Shown in pieces: positions 1-8,330 of a DNA stretch of 64,000 bases. Position 1 is the first letter of the stretch. Each line of letters begins with the position of its first letter. The stretch comes from Dactylosporangium sp. AC04546 (GTDB taxonomy: Bacteria > Actinomycetota > Actinomycetes > Mycobacteriales > Micromonosporaceae), in assembly GCF_022095675.1 (NCBI RefSeq), contig NZ_JAHYSG010000005.1, positions 1 through 64,000 of the forward strand. The letters are read 5' to 3'. The notes beneath the pieces were generated by a model. That model worked only from the letters and a program-made list of their open reading frames with translations, made no database searches and was not told the DNA's origin. Both the position numbers and the translations under genes were made by a program.

Positions 1-47
1 CTGTGCGGCGAAACCTGTGGAAAGGGGACGAAGCGGGTGAGGTTGGT

Positions 48-65
48 ATACCTGCCAGCAGGTAT
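48..65. promoter_or_regulatory. perfect 8-2-8 inverted repeat, possible operator
   Basis: ATACCTGC and GCAGGTAT flank a CA dinucleotide. A second, weaker inverted repeat (GCGGGT/ACCCGC, six-base loop) follows at 69-86. The pair lies 115 bases before the first gene, where an operator would be expected, but no regulator is linked to it here and the upstream gene is outside the window. Confidence 0.35.
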
Positions 66-180
66 CCGCGGGTGCGGAAACCCGCACCGGGAGAGTCCCG
101 CTGGCGGCGAGGCCATCCCACAGCGGTACGAGAGAACGTGGATGTAGACGTTCCACACCCCGCTTGAACAGGTGATCCCC

Positions 181-432
181 ATGACGACACGCCCGGTCGA
201 CCCGGTCCTGAGCATGGCACTGTTCGTCTCCGACGCCTCCGCCACCCACGACCTGGACGACACCACCATCCGCGACACCGTCCACCACACCCTCGAACAG
301 CTCGGCCCCGACGAGTGCTACGCCCGCGCCGCCCAGGCCTTCGGCGACCACCCCGACACCGCACTGCCCCGCATCCAGTGGGCCCGCGAACTCGCCGCCC
401 GCGCCTACACCCCCGCACTCGCCGCCGCCTGA
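181..432 (+). CDS. small conserved-type hypothetical protein
   Basis: Protein of 83 residues, acidic and helical in character, with no signal peptide or membrane segment. I do not recognise the family. Codon use has the strong G/C third-position bias of the neighbours, which supports a real gene. The ATG at 181 (MTTRPVDP) is preferred; a start three codons upstream at 172 is also open. The motif Gly-Pro-Asp-Glu-Cys-Tyr-Ala near the middle and a terminal Ala run are the only notable points. It stands alone, with 115 bases before the next gene on the same strand, so no function can be inferred from context. Confidence 0.6.
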   Translation: MTTRPVDPVLSMALFVSDASATHDLDDTTIRDTVHHTLEQLGPDECYARAAQAFGDHPDTALPRIQWARELAARAYTPALAAA

Positions 433-547
433 CAACATCCGGCCCAGCACCACCAGACACGCTGGGCCGGTCGCCCGGGTTTTGAGACGCAGCAAATGGA
501 CATATCAGGCCCTACTTGGACCGAAGTGAACGTGGCACACTTTTCGG

Positions 548-1939
548 GTGATGCATACCCCGAGGGTGTTGTCCGGCCGGTACCGGCTGATCGAGACGGT
601 CGGCGAGGGCGGTCCATCGCCGATCTGGCGCGCGTACGACGAGGTGCTCAGGCGGCGGGTCGCCGTCAAGGTGCTGGCCGGCGGGTTGCGTGACGAGGCC
701 CGGCTGCGAGCCGGCGTGCAGGCCGCCGCCTTCCTGAACCATCCCAGCATCAGTGCCGTCTACGACTACGGCGTCGCCGACGGCGAACCGTTCATCGTCA
801 CGGAGCTCCTCGACGGCGTCTCCCTGGCCGAGCGGCTCGTCCGGGGTCCCTTGCCGTGGCGGAAGGCGGCCGAGGTGTGCGGGCACGTCGCGGCGGCGTT
901 GTCGGCGGCACACGAGCGGCGCCTGGCGCACCGTGGCATCGGACCCCGCACCGTGATGCTCACCGGGACCGGCGTCAAGGTCGTCGACTTCGGCATCGCC
1001 GCGCTCACCGCCCCCCGCGAGACCGGCGGTCCGGCCGCCGACGTGTACGACCTCGGCGTGCTGCTGTTCACCACGCTGACCGGCGGACCGCCGGCGCGCG
1101 GGAAGGCGGGACTGTTCCGCGACGACCCGGAGCCGGCGGCACTGCCGGTGATCCCGGGGATGCCGCTGGAGATCGCCGCGCTCTACCAGGACTGCGTCGC
1201 CGCCGAACCCGCCATGCGCCCGTCCGCGGCGGCCGTGGCCCGGCGGCTCGCCGCGTTCGCCGGTGCGGGCGCGGGCGCCGTCGACCTGCGCGACGCGGCG
1301 GGCGGCACAGCACCGTGGCCGGGTACGGAGTCCCGTACCGTCAGGGCCACCGATGAGCTTCAGGTGGCGCCCCGGGCCCGGCGTCGTACGGGCTGGCGCG
1401 TGATCGCGGTGTCGGTGGCGGCGACGGTGGCTGCCGTCGCCGCGGTCGGCATGGCCGCCGCGGTCATCGGCACGGCGCTGTCCCGTGATCCCGTCGCGGC
1501 GCGGTGGTCCGTCCCTGCGGCGCCGTCGGGCGGCTCCGGCGCGGCGCCCGGTGCGGCGTCGTCAGCGCCGGCGTCGGCGGCGGCCGGGACGCAGGCACCG
1601 CCCTCGCTGTCGTGCAGTGTCGCCTACCGCGTGAAGGACACCTGGGACAACGGCGCGAACGTGTCGCTGTCGATCGTCAACACCGGCAAGACCGACGTGC
1701 GGCACTGGGTCCTGAGCTTCGATCTCGGCGCGGGCTCGCAGACTCGCGACGGCTGGAACGGGACGTGGCAGCAGCAGGGCGAGCGGGTGACCGTGGCCGG
1801 CCTGCCGGGCCACGCCGATCTCCCGGCCGGCTCGTCGATCAATGACGTCGGTGCCGGGATCGACGGTCAGCGCGCCGCCGACATTCCCACGAGCTTCACG
1901 CTCAACGGCACGCCGTGCACACTCGCCCCGCAGCCGTAG
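548..1939 (+). CDS. membrane pseudokinase (STK fold) with extracellular CBM2
   Basis: An N-terminal Hanks-type Ser/Thr kinase fold (residues about 10-260) is followed by a charged linker, one membrane helix (about 275-305), a Ser/Ala/Pro-rich spacer and a C-terminal family 2 carbohydrate-binding module (about 355-460, starting at CSVAY and ending near GTPC, with the Cys pair and Trp residues typical of CBM2). The ATP-binding lysine (VAVKV, Lys41) and DFG (147-149) are kept, but the catalytic loop reads HRGIGPRTV instead of HRDxKxxN, so the catalytic Asp, Lys and Asn are lost. It is therefore probably a pseudokinase that couples an outside cellulose/chitin-binding sensor to an inside scaffold. 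The GTG at 548 or ATG at 551 is the start. A strong hairpin follows the gene. Confidence 0.85.
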   Translation: MMHTPRVLSGRYRLIETVGEGGPSPIWRAYDEVLRRRVAVKVLAGGLRDEARLRAGVQAAAFLNHPSISAVYDYGVADGEPFIVTELLDGVSLAERLVRGPLPWRKAAEVCGHVAAALSAAHERRLAHRGIGPRTVMLTGTGVKVVDFGIAALTAPRETGGPAADVYDLGVLLFTTLTGGPPARGKAGLFRDDPEPAALPVIPGMPLEIAALYQDCVAAEPAMRPSAAAVARRLAAFAGAGAGAVDLRDAAGGTAPWPGTESRTVRATDELQVAPRARRRTGWRVIAVSVAATVAAVAAVGMAAAVIGTALSRDPVAARWSVPAAPSGGSGAAPGAASSAPASAAAGTQAPPSLSCSVAYRVKDTWDNGANVSLSIVNTGKTDVRHWVLSFDLGAGSQTRDGWNGTWQQQGERVTVAGLPGHADLPAGSSINDVGAGIDGQRAADIPTSFTLNGTPCTLAPQP

Positions 1940-1973
1940 TGGCGTCCGGCGCGGGGCCGGCCGCGGCGGATGC

Positions 1974-2018
1974 CCGCATTCGTCCCGCCGTACCCCCGCG
2001 ACGGCGGGACGAATGCGG
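1974..2018. terminator. bidirectional terminator-like hairpin, 18-bp perfect stem
   Basis: CCGCATTCGTCCCGCCGT at 1974-1991 is exactly complementary to 2001-2018, with a nine-base loop. It lies between the 3' ends of the convergent pseudokinase gene and the miniprotein gene at 2043-2201, so it can end both transcripts. No T-tract follows, as is common in high-GC actinobacteria. Confidence 0.75.
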
Positions 2019-2042
2019 CGGCTCGGGCTGACGCTCCAGCGG

Positions 2043-2201
2043 TCAGCCCTCCGCTCGACGGTGCACCGGGCATCTCGGGTCGGGTTGGTCGCGTTCGTGC
2101 CAGGTGTCTTCGACACAGCTGCCGTCAAGCAGGTCGATGCGCGCGGTGCAGCGACTCCAGTGGCAGGTACATCCGGCTCCAAGAGCCTCGTCGTAATCCA
2201 T
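2043..2201 (-). CDS. Cys-rich miniprotein (52 aa), unknown
   Basis: The ATG at 2201 is preceded by GGGAGA at ribosome-binding distance and opens MDYDEALGAGCTCHW. Five cysteines occur (CTC, RC, SC, RC), with a terminal CPVH, spaced like a small metal-binding or disulfide-linked fold. There is no signal peptide. The gene ends 25 bases before the strong hairpin at 1974-2018 and could be transcribed on its own or by read-through past nothing else on this strand; the MFS gene ends downstream-to-upstream at 2283, so it may be the last cistron of the MFS transcript. Short length limits certainty. Confidence 0.5.
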   Translation of the reverse strand: MDYDEALGAGCTCHWSRCTARIDLLDGSCVEDTWHERDQPDPRCPVHRRAEG

Positions 2202-2282
2202 GACCGGATTCTCCCGCGCCACCGACGCGACGGGCCCGCGTCGAACCAGGCTCACACGCAGGCCACACTGCCGGCACCGGTA

Positions 2283-3860
2283 TCACCCGGCGCCGGTACC
2301 CAACATCCTGGATGGGTGAGCGCCGCCGGCGCCGTGTGTCCACAACGGACGGCGGGCCGGAATCAGCAGCGCCAGGAGCGCGCTGAGCAGCGCAATGCCG
2401 GCACCGATCCACATGACCGCATGCATGCCGGACATGAACGCGTGCTCGGTCGCGCGGTGGATCGCGGCCGTGGCGAGATCGTCCGGTGGAGCGATGCCCT
2501 GCTCGGCCAGGCCGATGTGGGCGACGACCTGACCCACGGCGGCATCGGGGACGCCGGCGCTGTGGAGCTCCGCCGGCAGTGTCCGTGCGACGATCGTGGC
2601 GATGACCGTCCCGAACACGGTCGTGCCGAGCACGCCACCGAGCTGGTTCGCGGTGGTCTGCAGGCCGCCCGCGACGCCGCTGTGCTCCACGGGAGCCGTC
2701 CCGACGATGGCCTCGGTCCCGGCGACCACGACGATCCCCATGCCCGCGCCCAGCAGGACCAACCACGGCCACTGCCGGCTGTAGGGCGAGTCTGCGGACA
2801 GGCCGGCCAGCCCGACGAAGCTGGCCCCGAGTAGCGCCATCCCGAGGGCCAGCGGCCACCGCGAGCCCAGCCGCTCGGTCAGGCGTCCGCCCAGCGGCGA
2901 GCTGACCATGAACACCGCCATCAGCGGCAGCAGGCGGACACCCGTCTCCAGCGGCGAGTAGCCGTTCACGTTCTGCATGTACAGGCCGATGGAGAACAGC
3001 ACTCCGTACAGCGCGATGTTCCCGGTCACGATCAGGACGACCCCGACCGACAGGGACCGGGAACGAAACAGCGACAGCGGAAGGATCGGCGCGGGGAACC
3101 GGCGCTGCCGGACCACGAACCCCGCGAAGAGGACCGCCGCCGCGACCGCGCCCGTCGCCAGGTACCACCACGCACGGTCGGCGCCGGTCAGCGCCCATAC
3201 CAACACGAACAGCGCCCCGGCCAGCGCACCCGCGCCGACGATGTCGAACCGGTCGGCGCTGCCCGGGGAGCGGCTCTCGTCGACCCACCGCACCGCCAAC
3301 GCGCCGGCGGCCAGTCCGATCGGGGCGTTCAGCACGAAGATCGCCGGCCAGGACAGGTACTCCACCAGCACTCCACCGACGATCGGGCCGGCGGCGGCGG
3401 CGAACGCCGATGCCGCACCCCACGTCCCGATGGCACGGTTCAACTCGGCCGGCGGGAACGTCGATCGCAGGATCGCGAGCGTGTTCGGCACCAGGCACGC
3501 CCCGGCGAGTCCCTGCAGCACACGGAAGGCGATCAGTGCCGGGGTCGACGGTGACAGGGCGCACCCGAGGGACGCGAGCGCGAAACCGGCGACGCCGAGC
3601 ACGAAGACCCGGCGCCGGCCGAACCTGTCGCCGAGCTTGCCACCGACGATCAGCGTCACCGCCAGCGCGAGCAGGTAGCCGTTGGTCACCCACTGCAGGC
3701 CGCTCATCGACGCACCGAGGTCGCGGGCGATCGTCGGGTTGGCGATGTGCACGACGGTGCCGTCCAGGCTGACCATCACCACACCCAGCGCCACCGCGAC
3801 GAGTGTCATCCGTTGCTTCCGCCTCGACGGCCCGGTGTCCGCCGTGTCGATCCCACTCAT
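2283..3860 (-). CDS. MFS drug exporter, DHA2 (EmrB/QacA) family
   Basis: Protein of 525 residues, the usual length for 14-helix DHA2 proton antiporters that expel hydrophobic drugs. Motif C-like and motif A features are visible: LDGTVVHIANPTIARDL in helix 1, and GGKLGDRFGRRRVFVLG between helices 2 and 3 (motif A). A further LGGRLTERLGSR loop marks the second half. The ATG at 3860 follows a GGAGGGG ribosome site; an ATG seven codons upstream lacks one and lies in the operator. It is transcribed away from the TetR gene at 3918, and the palindromes between them imply that the TetR protein represses the exporter until a ligand, probably the exported drug, binds. The substrate cannot be read from sequence. 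Confidence 0.9.
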   Translation of the reverse strand: MSGIDTADTGPSRRKQRMTLVAVALGVVMVSLDGTVVHIANPTIARDLGASMSGLQWVTNGYLLALAVTLIVGGKLGDRFGRRRVFVLGVAGFALASLGCALSPSTPALIAFRVLQGLAGACLVPNTLAILRSTFPPAELNRAIGTWGAASAFAAAAGPIVGGVLVEYLSWPAIFVLNAPIGLAAGALAVRWVDESRSPGSADRFDIVGAGALAGALFVLVWALTGADRAWWYLATGAVAAAVLFAGFVVRQRRFPAPILPLSLFRSRSLSVGVVLIVTGNIALYGVLFSIGLYMQNVNGYSPLETGVRLLPLMAVFMVSSPLGGRLTERLGSRWPLALGMALLGASFVGLAGLSADSPYSRQWPWLVLLGAGMGIVVVAGTEAIVGTAPVEHSGVAGGLQTTANQLGGVLGTTVFGTVIATIVARTLPAELHSAGVPDAAVGQVVAHIGLAEQGIAPPDDLATAAIHRATEHAFMSGMHAVMWIGAGIALLSALLALLIPARRPLWTHGAGGAHPSRMLGTGAG

Positions 3861-3870
3861 GTGCCCCTCC

Positions 3871-3912
3871 AAATGAAACAAGCTGTATCAGTTGGGACAC
3901 GTTGTATCATTT
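3871..3912. promoter_or_regulatory. TetR-type operator region between exporter and repressor
   Basis: TGAAACA-AGC-TGTATCA at 3874-3890 is a 7-3-7 inverted repeat with one mismatch, the typical short TetR-site architecture. A second half-site, TTGTATCATTT at 3902-3912, is the reverse complement of AAATGAAACAA at 3871-3881 with one mismatch, so two dimers could bind on one face. TATCAT at 3905-3910 can serve as the -10 box of the TetR gene, giving a leaderless GTG at 3918; binding here would block both divergent promoters. Confidence 0.7.
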
Positions 3913-3917
3913 ATCGG

Positions 3918-4514
3918 GTGGGCGACGCTAGTGACCTCAACGTGACGGAACACGAACGGCGGCTGGACGCGCGGCGCAACCGGGACGCGGTGATCGCGGC
4001 GGCGATCCGGATCCTGGCGACCGATCCGGAGGCGAGCATGCGGCAGATCGCCGAGGAGTCCGGCGTGGCACGAGTCACCGTCTATCGGCACTTCCCGACG
4101 CGGGAGCACCTCATCCAGGTGCTCATCGACCTCGTCGTCGAGGAGGAGCGAGCCGTTGTCACGACCGCGATCACGCCGGACGCCACCGCCGCGGCGGTCT
4201 TCGATCGCCTCGGCCCCGGAATCATCCGGGTCGGGGAACGCTACCGGTTCCTCGACAACCGTCCCCGCCGCGTCACCGAGGCACCGCTGCGCCGCCCCGA
4301 CCCCGATGAGCCGCTGCTGATGTGGCTGACCGAAGCCGCCGGGAGGGGCGAGCTGCGCGCCGACCTTCCCCCCGAATGGATGTACGCGATGATCCATGGG
4401 CTCGGCCGCGCCGCCAACGAGGAGGTCCTGGTCGGGCGGCGCACCGCCGACGAAGCCGGCCGGCTGCTCGCCCACACCCTGACGGGCGCTTTCGTCGCCG
4501 GCCGCGACGGTTGA
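3918..4514 (+). CDS. TetR/AcrR family transcriptional repressor
   Basis: Protein of 198 residues. The N-terminal helix-turn-helix is clear (RRNRDAVIAAAIRILA, then SMRQIAEESGVARVTVYRHF), the canonical TetR recognition region, followed by an all-helical ligand domain containing a short conserved LLMWLTEAAGRGELR stretch seen in actinobacterial TetR members. The GTG at 3918 is chosen because a TATCAT box lies seven bases upstream, consistent with a leaderless transcript; GTG at 3942 is the alternative. The divergent MFS exporter and the shared operator make it the likely local repressor of drug efflux and of itself. Confidence 0.88.
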   Translation: MGDASDLNVTEHERRLDARRNRDAVIAAAIRILATDPEASMRQIAEESGVARVTVYRHFPTREHLIQVLIDLVVEEERAVVTTAITPDATAAAVFDRLGPGIIRVGERYRFLDNRPRRVTEAPLRRPDPDEPLLMWLTEAAGRGELRADLPPEWMYAMIHGLGRAANEEVLVGRRTADEAGRLLAHTLTGAFVAGRDG

Positions 4515-4517
4515 GCG

Positions 4518-4545
4518 ACCGCCGCCGAACCGGCGGGGGAGCGGT
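4518..4545. terminator. possible hairpin between convergent genes
   Basis: ACCGCCGCCGCC-type bases pair imperfectly with GGCGGGGGAGCGGT across a short GAACC loop. It occupies the 41-base gap between the TetR stop and the oxidoreductase stop, where a shared terminator is expected. Stem irregularity keeps confidence low. Confidence 0.4.
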
Positions 4546-4555
4546 GCACCCGGAC

Positions 4556-7123
4556 CTATCGGGCGATCACCAGGTTCTCGGCGGGCAGTGTCTGGCAGGC
4601 CAGCCGCCAGCCCGCGGCCAGCTCGTCGGCCGAGAACATGCCCCGGGCGTCGGTCTCGTAGGCGCCGGCGAGGACCCGTACGCGGCAGGTGCCACAAGAG
4701 CCCTCACCGCACGACTGCGGCAACGCGACGCCGGCGGCGTTGGCGGCGTCGAGCACCGACTGCCCGGGCCGGCAGGGGAACGCCGGGTCGCCGCCGGCCA
4801 TGCCGATCGTGAACTCGGTGACGCCGGCCTGCGCGGCGGCGAGGGCGATGGCGTGCGCCCGCTCCTGGCGGGTCTCCTTGCTCCGACCCGACACGAACGC
4901 CTCGGTGCGGATCGCCTCCCGCGGTACCCGTTGCTTCGTGAGCTGTCCGATCAGGTCCTGCATCATCGGGGCCGGTCCGCAGAGGTGCACCCGGGTCGAC
5001 GGCCCGGCGTGGGGCCGCAGCTCGTCGAGGCCGATCCGCCCGCTCTTGGCGGTGACGACGATCGACACCTCCAGCCCGGGCAGCCGGGTCCGCAGCGCCA
5101 TGATCTCCGGCCGGAACACCACCTCGTCCTCCGTGCGGAAGCTGGCGAGCAGCACGATCCGGCCCGCGTGACCGGCGTCGGCGGCCGCGAAGAGCACGCT
5201 CATCAGCGGGGTGATCCCGACGCCCCCCGCGATGAGCAGCAGGGTTCGCTCCTCGGCGCCCGGATCCCGGGTGAACTCACCGTGCGGGCCGCTCACCCGC
5301 AACGCCTGCCCGACCGCCAGATCCTCGTGCAGGAAGCTCGAGCCGAGCCCGTCCGGCTCGTGCTTGACGGCGATCTCGAAGTACCGGCGCTGGCCGGGGC
5401 CACTGCAGATCGAGTACGAACGCTCGATCGGCTCGACGGCGACGGGCACGTCGACCTTCACGTACTGCCCGGCCGTGAACGTGAACGGCATGGCGTCCCC
5501 GTCCAGGGGTGCGAACCGGATCCGCCGGACCGTCGGGGTCAGCGCCTCGATCCCGCTCACCCGCAGGTAACCCTGCCAGGGCGTGGCCGGGTCCCGGCGC
5601 ACCCCGCCGGCGCGGATGGCCCGCCACATCCTGCCGACCTGCCGCGGCTTCAGGACCGCGTTGGCCGCCATCAGCCCGCCGGCCAGGGCCCCGACCACGC
5701 CGGGTCCCCAGGCGTCCTGCCCGGCCACGAACAGGCCCTTGACGGGCGTACGGCATCCCGCCCGCGGGGAGCGCAGCCGCTGGGGCGTCGCCGCGAGACC
5801 GTAGAAGGAGCCCAGAACGCTGTGCTGGTACGTCTCGAACGACAGCGGCGTCGCGAGCTCCGCGAACGCGATCGACTCCCGGAAGCCGGGCCATCGTTGC
5901 TCCAGGCGGGCGATCAGACGCCCGGTCAGCGCGTCCTTGAGCTTCCGGTAGCTCTCCGGCCGCTCCTGTTCGGGCGTCCCGCGCCACCGGTCGACCACCT
6001 TCGGATCGACGAGCTCCAGCACCTCGACCGTGTGGAACCGGGCGGCCGGGTTGTTCAGCGAGGCGAACGAGACGTACAGCGTGCCCTCGCCGGGCGGGCG
6101 GTGAACACCCTCGTGGTCGTCGAGGTCCGGCATGAACCAGTGGTTCTCGCCGCGGAGCCCGAACGCGGCCGGCGAGCGGTGCAGCCCGAGGAACAGCATG
6201 ACCGCCGACGACTCCTCGGGCAGGTCCGCCAGCTCCGGGCCTCTGCCGATCAGGGCGTACGTGTTGCGCACGCCCGCCGCCGAGACGACCGTGTCCGTCC
6301 GCACCCGGTAGCGGCGGCCGGTGCCGGTGTCCTGCACGTCGACGCCCGCCACCCGGCCCCGCTCGACAACGATCTCGTCGACCCGCTGCCGGGGGCGCAG
6401 CACCACGCGGTACCGCTGGAGGATCTCCAGAACGATCCGGCCGATCTCCTTCGGACCGCCCACGGGGTGCGCCGTGCCCTCCATGAAGAACGTCAGCGGG
6501 ACCGCGGCGTGATAGCCGAAGGCGCTCGACGCCGGCGCGGTGCCGTACAGCCCCCACCGCGCCGCCAGCACCGCCCGCAGCCGCGGATCGCGGACGCTGC
6601 GGGAAACCTGGTCCCGCAACGATCGGTATGCCGACGGGAACAGCCGCTCGACGATCGGGGCGCCCATGCGCCGCACGCCTGCGGGGAACGACGCGAGGAC
6701 GTTGCGTGCGGCCAGCCCGGACATGGCCCGGCGGGTGGTCCGGAAGAAGCCGTCGATGGCGTCGGCCTCGGCCGGGAAGTGCTCCGCGAGACGCGCCCGG
6801 AACCGCTGCCGGGTGGCCGGGACGGCGAAGTCGAAGCCCGGGAAGTGCAGGACGTCGTACTCGTCCGGCAGCGGCGAGAGCTGCGCCCGCCCGTCCGTCA
6901 TGAACCCGAGGAACGGGCCGGCGTCCGCGCTCATGTAGTGCAGCCCGGTGCCGAACTGGAAGCGCCCCGCCCGGGAGAACTCGTGCGTCATCCCGCCGAG
7001 CGTGTAGTGCTGTTCGAGGACGAGCACCCGCTTCCCGCCGAACTGCGCGATCGCGCGGGCCGCGGCGAGCCCGCCCATCCCCGACCCGATCACGACGACA
7101 TCGGCTTCCTCGTACTCGACCAT
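4556..7123 (-). CDS. three-part fusion: CrtISO/RetSat-like flavoprotein + ferredoxin reductase + 2Fe-2S ferredoxin
   Basis: Residues 1-490 are an FAD-dependent phytoene-desaturase/carotenoid-isomerase-like protein: dinucleotide-binding GSGMGG at 13-18, LGGMTHEF flavin motif, and a C-terminal GLFVAGQDAWGPGVVGA flavin signature. Residues 510-745 form an FNR module with RSYSICS (flavin binding), GGVGITP and LCGPAPM (NAD(P)H binding). Residues 760-855 are a plant-type ferredoxin with cluster cysteines Cys805, Cys810, Cys813 and Cys843. The order implies NAD(P)H to FNR flavin to 2Fe-2S, with electrons perhaps passed to the isomerase/saturase flavin, a reduced-flavin chemistry on a polyene or other lipid. 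Substrate is unknown; no carotenoid genes are nearby. ATG at 7123 has a GGGGGCG site upstream. Confidence 0.85.
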   Translation of the reverse strand: MVEYEEADVVVIGSGMGGLAAARAIAQFGGKRVLVLEQHYTLGGMTHEFSRAGRFQFGTGLHYMSADAGPFLGFMTDGRAQLSPLPDEYDVLHFPGFDFAVPATRQRFRARLAEHFPAEADAIDGFFRTTRRAMSGLAARNVLASFPAGVRRMGAPIVERLFPSAYRSLRDQVSRSVRDPRLRAVLAARWGLYGTAPASSAFGYHAAVPLTFFMEGTAHPVGGPKEIGRIVLEILQRYRVVLRPRQRVDEIVVERGRVAGVDVQDTGTGRRYRVRTDTVVSAAGVRNTYALIGRGPELADLPEESSAVMLFLGLHRSPAAFGLRGENHWFMPDLDDHEGVHRPPGEGTLYVSFASLNNPAARFHTVEVLELVDPKVVDRWRGTPEQERPESYRKLKDALTGRLIARLEQRWPGFRESIAFAELATPLSFETYQHSVLGSFYGLAATPQRLRSPRAGCRTPVKGLFVAGQDAWGPGVVGALAGGLMAANAVLKPRQVGRMWRAIRAGGVRRDPATPWQGYLRVSGIEALTPTVRRIRFAPLDGDAMPFTFTAGQYVKVDVPVAVEPIERSYSICSGPGQRRYFEIAVKHEPDGLGSSFLHEDLAVGQALRVSGPHGEFTRDPGAEERTLLLIAGGVGITPLMSVLFAAADAGHAGRIVLLASFRTEDEVVFRPEIMALRTRLPGLEVSIVVTAKSGRIGLDELRPHAGPSTRVHLCGPAPMMQDLIGQLTKQRVPREAIRTEAFVSGRSKETRQERAHAIALAAAQAGVTEFTIGMAGGDPAFPCRPGQSVLDAANAAGVALPQSCGEGSCGTCRVRVLAGAYETDARGMFSADELAAGWRLACQTLPAENLVIAR

Positions 7124-7309
7124 CCACGCCCCCAGGTGTCCGTGCTGCGGGGCTCAGATTGGCGAAGCCGAGTTGATGCCGAGTGAATGATCTGTGGACC
7201 GCCACACGGAACGGCGCTCGACCGCGTCCATTTCCCGTCCAGTGCGGCGCCGTAGTTTCCCGCCAACAAACGACCGCGACCTTGCCGTCGCCGGGTGAGA
7301 GGTTGGGAA

Positions 7310-8053
7310 ATGCTACGCAATAATCCGAATAATCCGACGATCGTGCTCGTGCACGGCGCCTTCGCGGACAGCAGTGGCTTCGCCGCTGTCGCCAGGCGGC
7401 TGCTCGCCGACGGCTATCCCGTGGTCGCCGCCGCGAACCCGCTGCGCGGGCTCGCCTCCGACGCGGAACAGGTCCGGGCGCTGCTGGACAGCATCGAGGG
7501 TCCGATCGTGCTGGTCGGGCACTCCTACGGCGGCGCGGTCATCTCCTCCGCCGCCACCGGGAACGCCGGCGTGCAGGCGCTGGTCTACCTGGCCGCGTTC
7601 GTGCCGGAGACGGGTGAGAGCACCCAGGCGCTGGTCGAGAAGTTCCCGGGCAGCACCGTGGGCGAGTCCCTCAGGCCCGTGCCGCTTCCCGGCGGCCAGG
7701 TCGACCTCTACATCGACCCGCGGGTGTTCCACCCCCATTTCGCGGCGGACGTGCCGGCCGACGAAGCCGCGCTCTTCGCGATCACCCAGCGCCCGGCCAG
7801 CGCCGCCGCTCTGGGCGAGCCGGCCGCCGGCCCACAGGCCTGGCACACGATCCCGACCTACAACCTGATCAGCGGCGCCGACCGGATCATCCCACCGGCG
7901 GCGCAGGAGTTCATGGCCGAGCGCTCCGGGGCGCGCGTCGAGGTCGTCGAGGGGGCCTCACACATGGTGTTCGTCTCGCACCCGGACAGGACCGCGGCCT
8001 TCATCGAGCAGGCGTCGCTGGAGTCGACGGCCGGCACCGACCTTGGAGCATGA
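7310..8053 (+). CDS. alpha/beta hydrolase
   Basis: Protein of 247 residues with the alpha/beta-hydrolase core: oxyanion motif VLVHGAFAD (residues 13-20), nucleophile elbow GHSYGG with Ser72, acid residue in LISGADRIIPP and catalytic His in EGASHMVF. The sequence resembles the small cytoplasmic esterase/hydroxynitrile-lyase-like family common in actinobacteria; substrate cannot be assigned. The ATG at 7310 has GAGAGG eleven bases upstream and is preferred to the GTG at 7295. Its stop overlaps the next start (ATGA), so it is co-translated with the small 2TM protein. Confidence 0.85.
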   Translation: MLRNNPNNPTIVLVHGAFADSSGFAAVARRLLADGYPVVAAANPLRGLASDAEQVRALLDSIEGPIVLVGHSYGGAVISSAATGNAGVQALVYLAAFVPETGESTQALVEKFPGSTVGESLRPVPLPGGQVDLYIDPRVFHPHFAADVPADEAALFAITQRPASAAALGEPAAGPQAWHTIPTYNLISGADRIIPPAAQEFMAERSGARVEVVEGASHMVFVSHPDRTAAFIEQASLESTAGTDLGA

Positions 8054-8328
8054 CGATGCATGACCGCAAGAGCGCGATCAGGTGGGGCCGGCGGGTCCAC
8101 ATCCTCTGCTACGTCGTCGCCAACCTGGCCCAGGTCGTGCTGTGGTGGCTGCTCACTCCGGAGCACTTCTTCTGGCCCTTGTGGTCGATCCTGGGCTGGG
8201 GAGTCGGGCTGGTGACCCACCTCTCGGCGGCCCCTCCGGGGCTGCACCGGGCCGGCAGGTCCCTGATGAACCGAGGCCGATATGAAGGCGTATCACTCCC
8301 ACATACCCGCCGATCGGGGGCGGGCTGA
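8050..8328 (+). CDS. small 2TM-domain membrane protein
   Basis: Protein of 92 residues with two hydrophobic helices (about 16-35 and 43-60) preceded by a basic N terminus, the pattern of the 2TM domain family. No catalytic residues are seen. It starts in the ATGA overlap with the hydrolase stop and ends two bases before the methyltransferase start, so the three genes form a tight operon. The basic C-terminal 30 residues are probably cytoplasmic. Function unknown. Confidence 0.65.
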   Translation: MTMHDRKSAIRWGRRVHILCYVVANLAQVVLWWLLTPEHFFWPLWSILGWGVGLVTHLSAAPPGLHRAGRSLMNRGRYEGVSLPHTRRSGAG

Positions 8329-8330
8329 GC

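Noticed and set aside
4322..7186. 954-residue open frame opposite the oxidoreductase fusion
   Set aside because: It is the antisense shadow of a GC-rich gene: low-complexity Arg/Gly/Pro/His composition, no domain, and wrong third-position bias.
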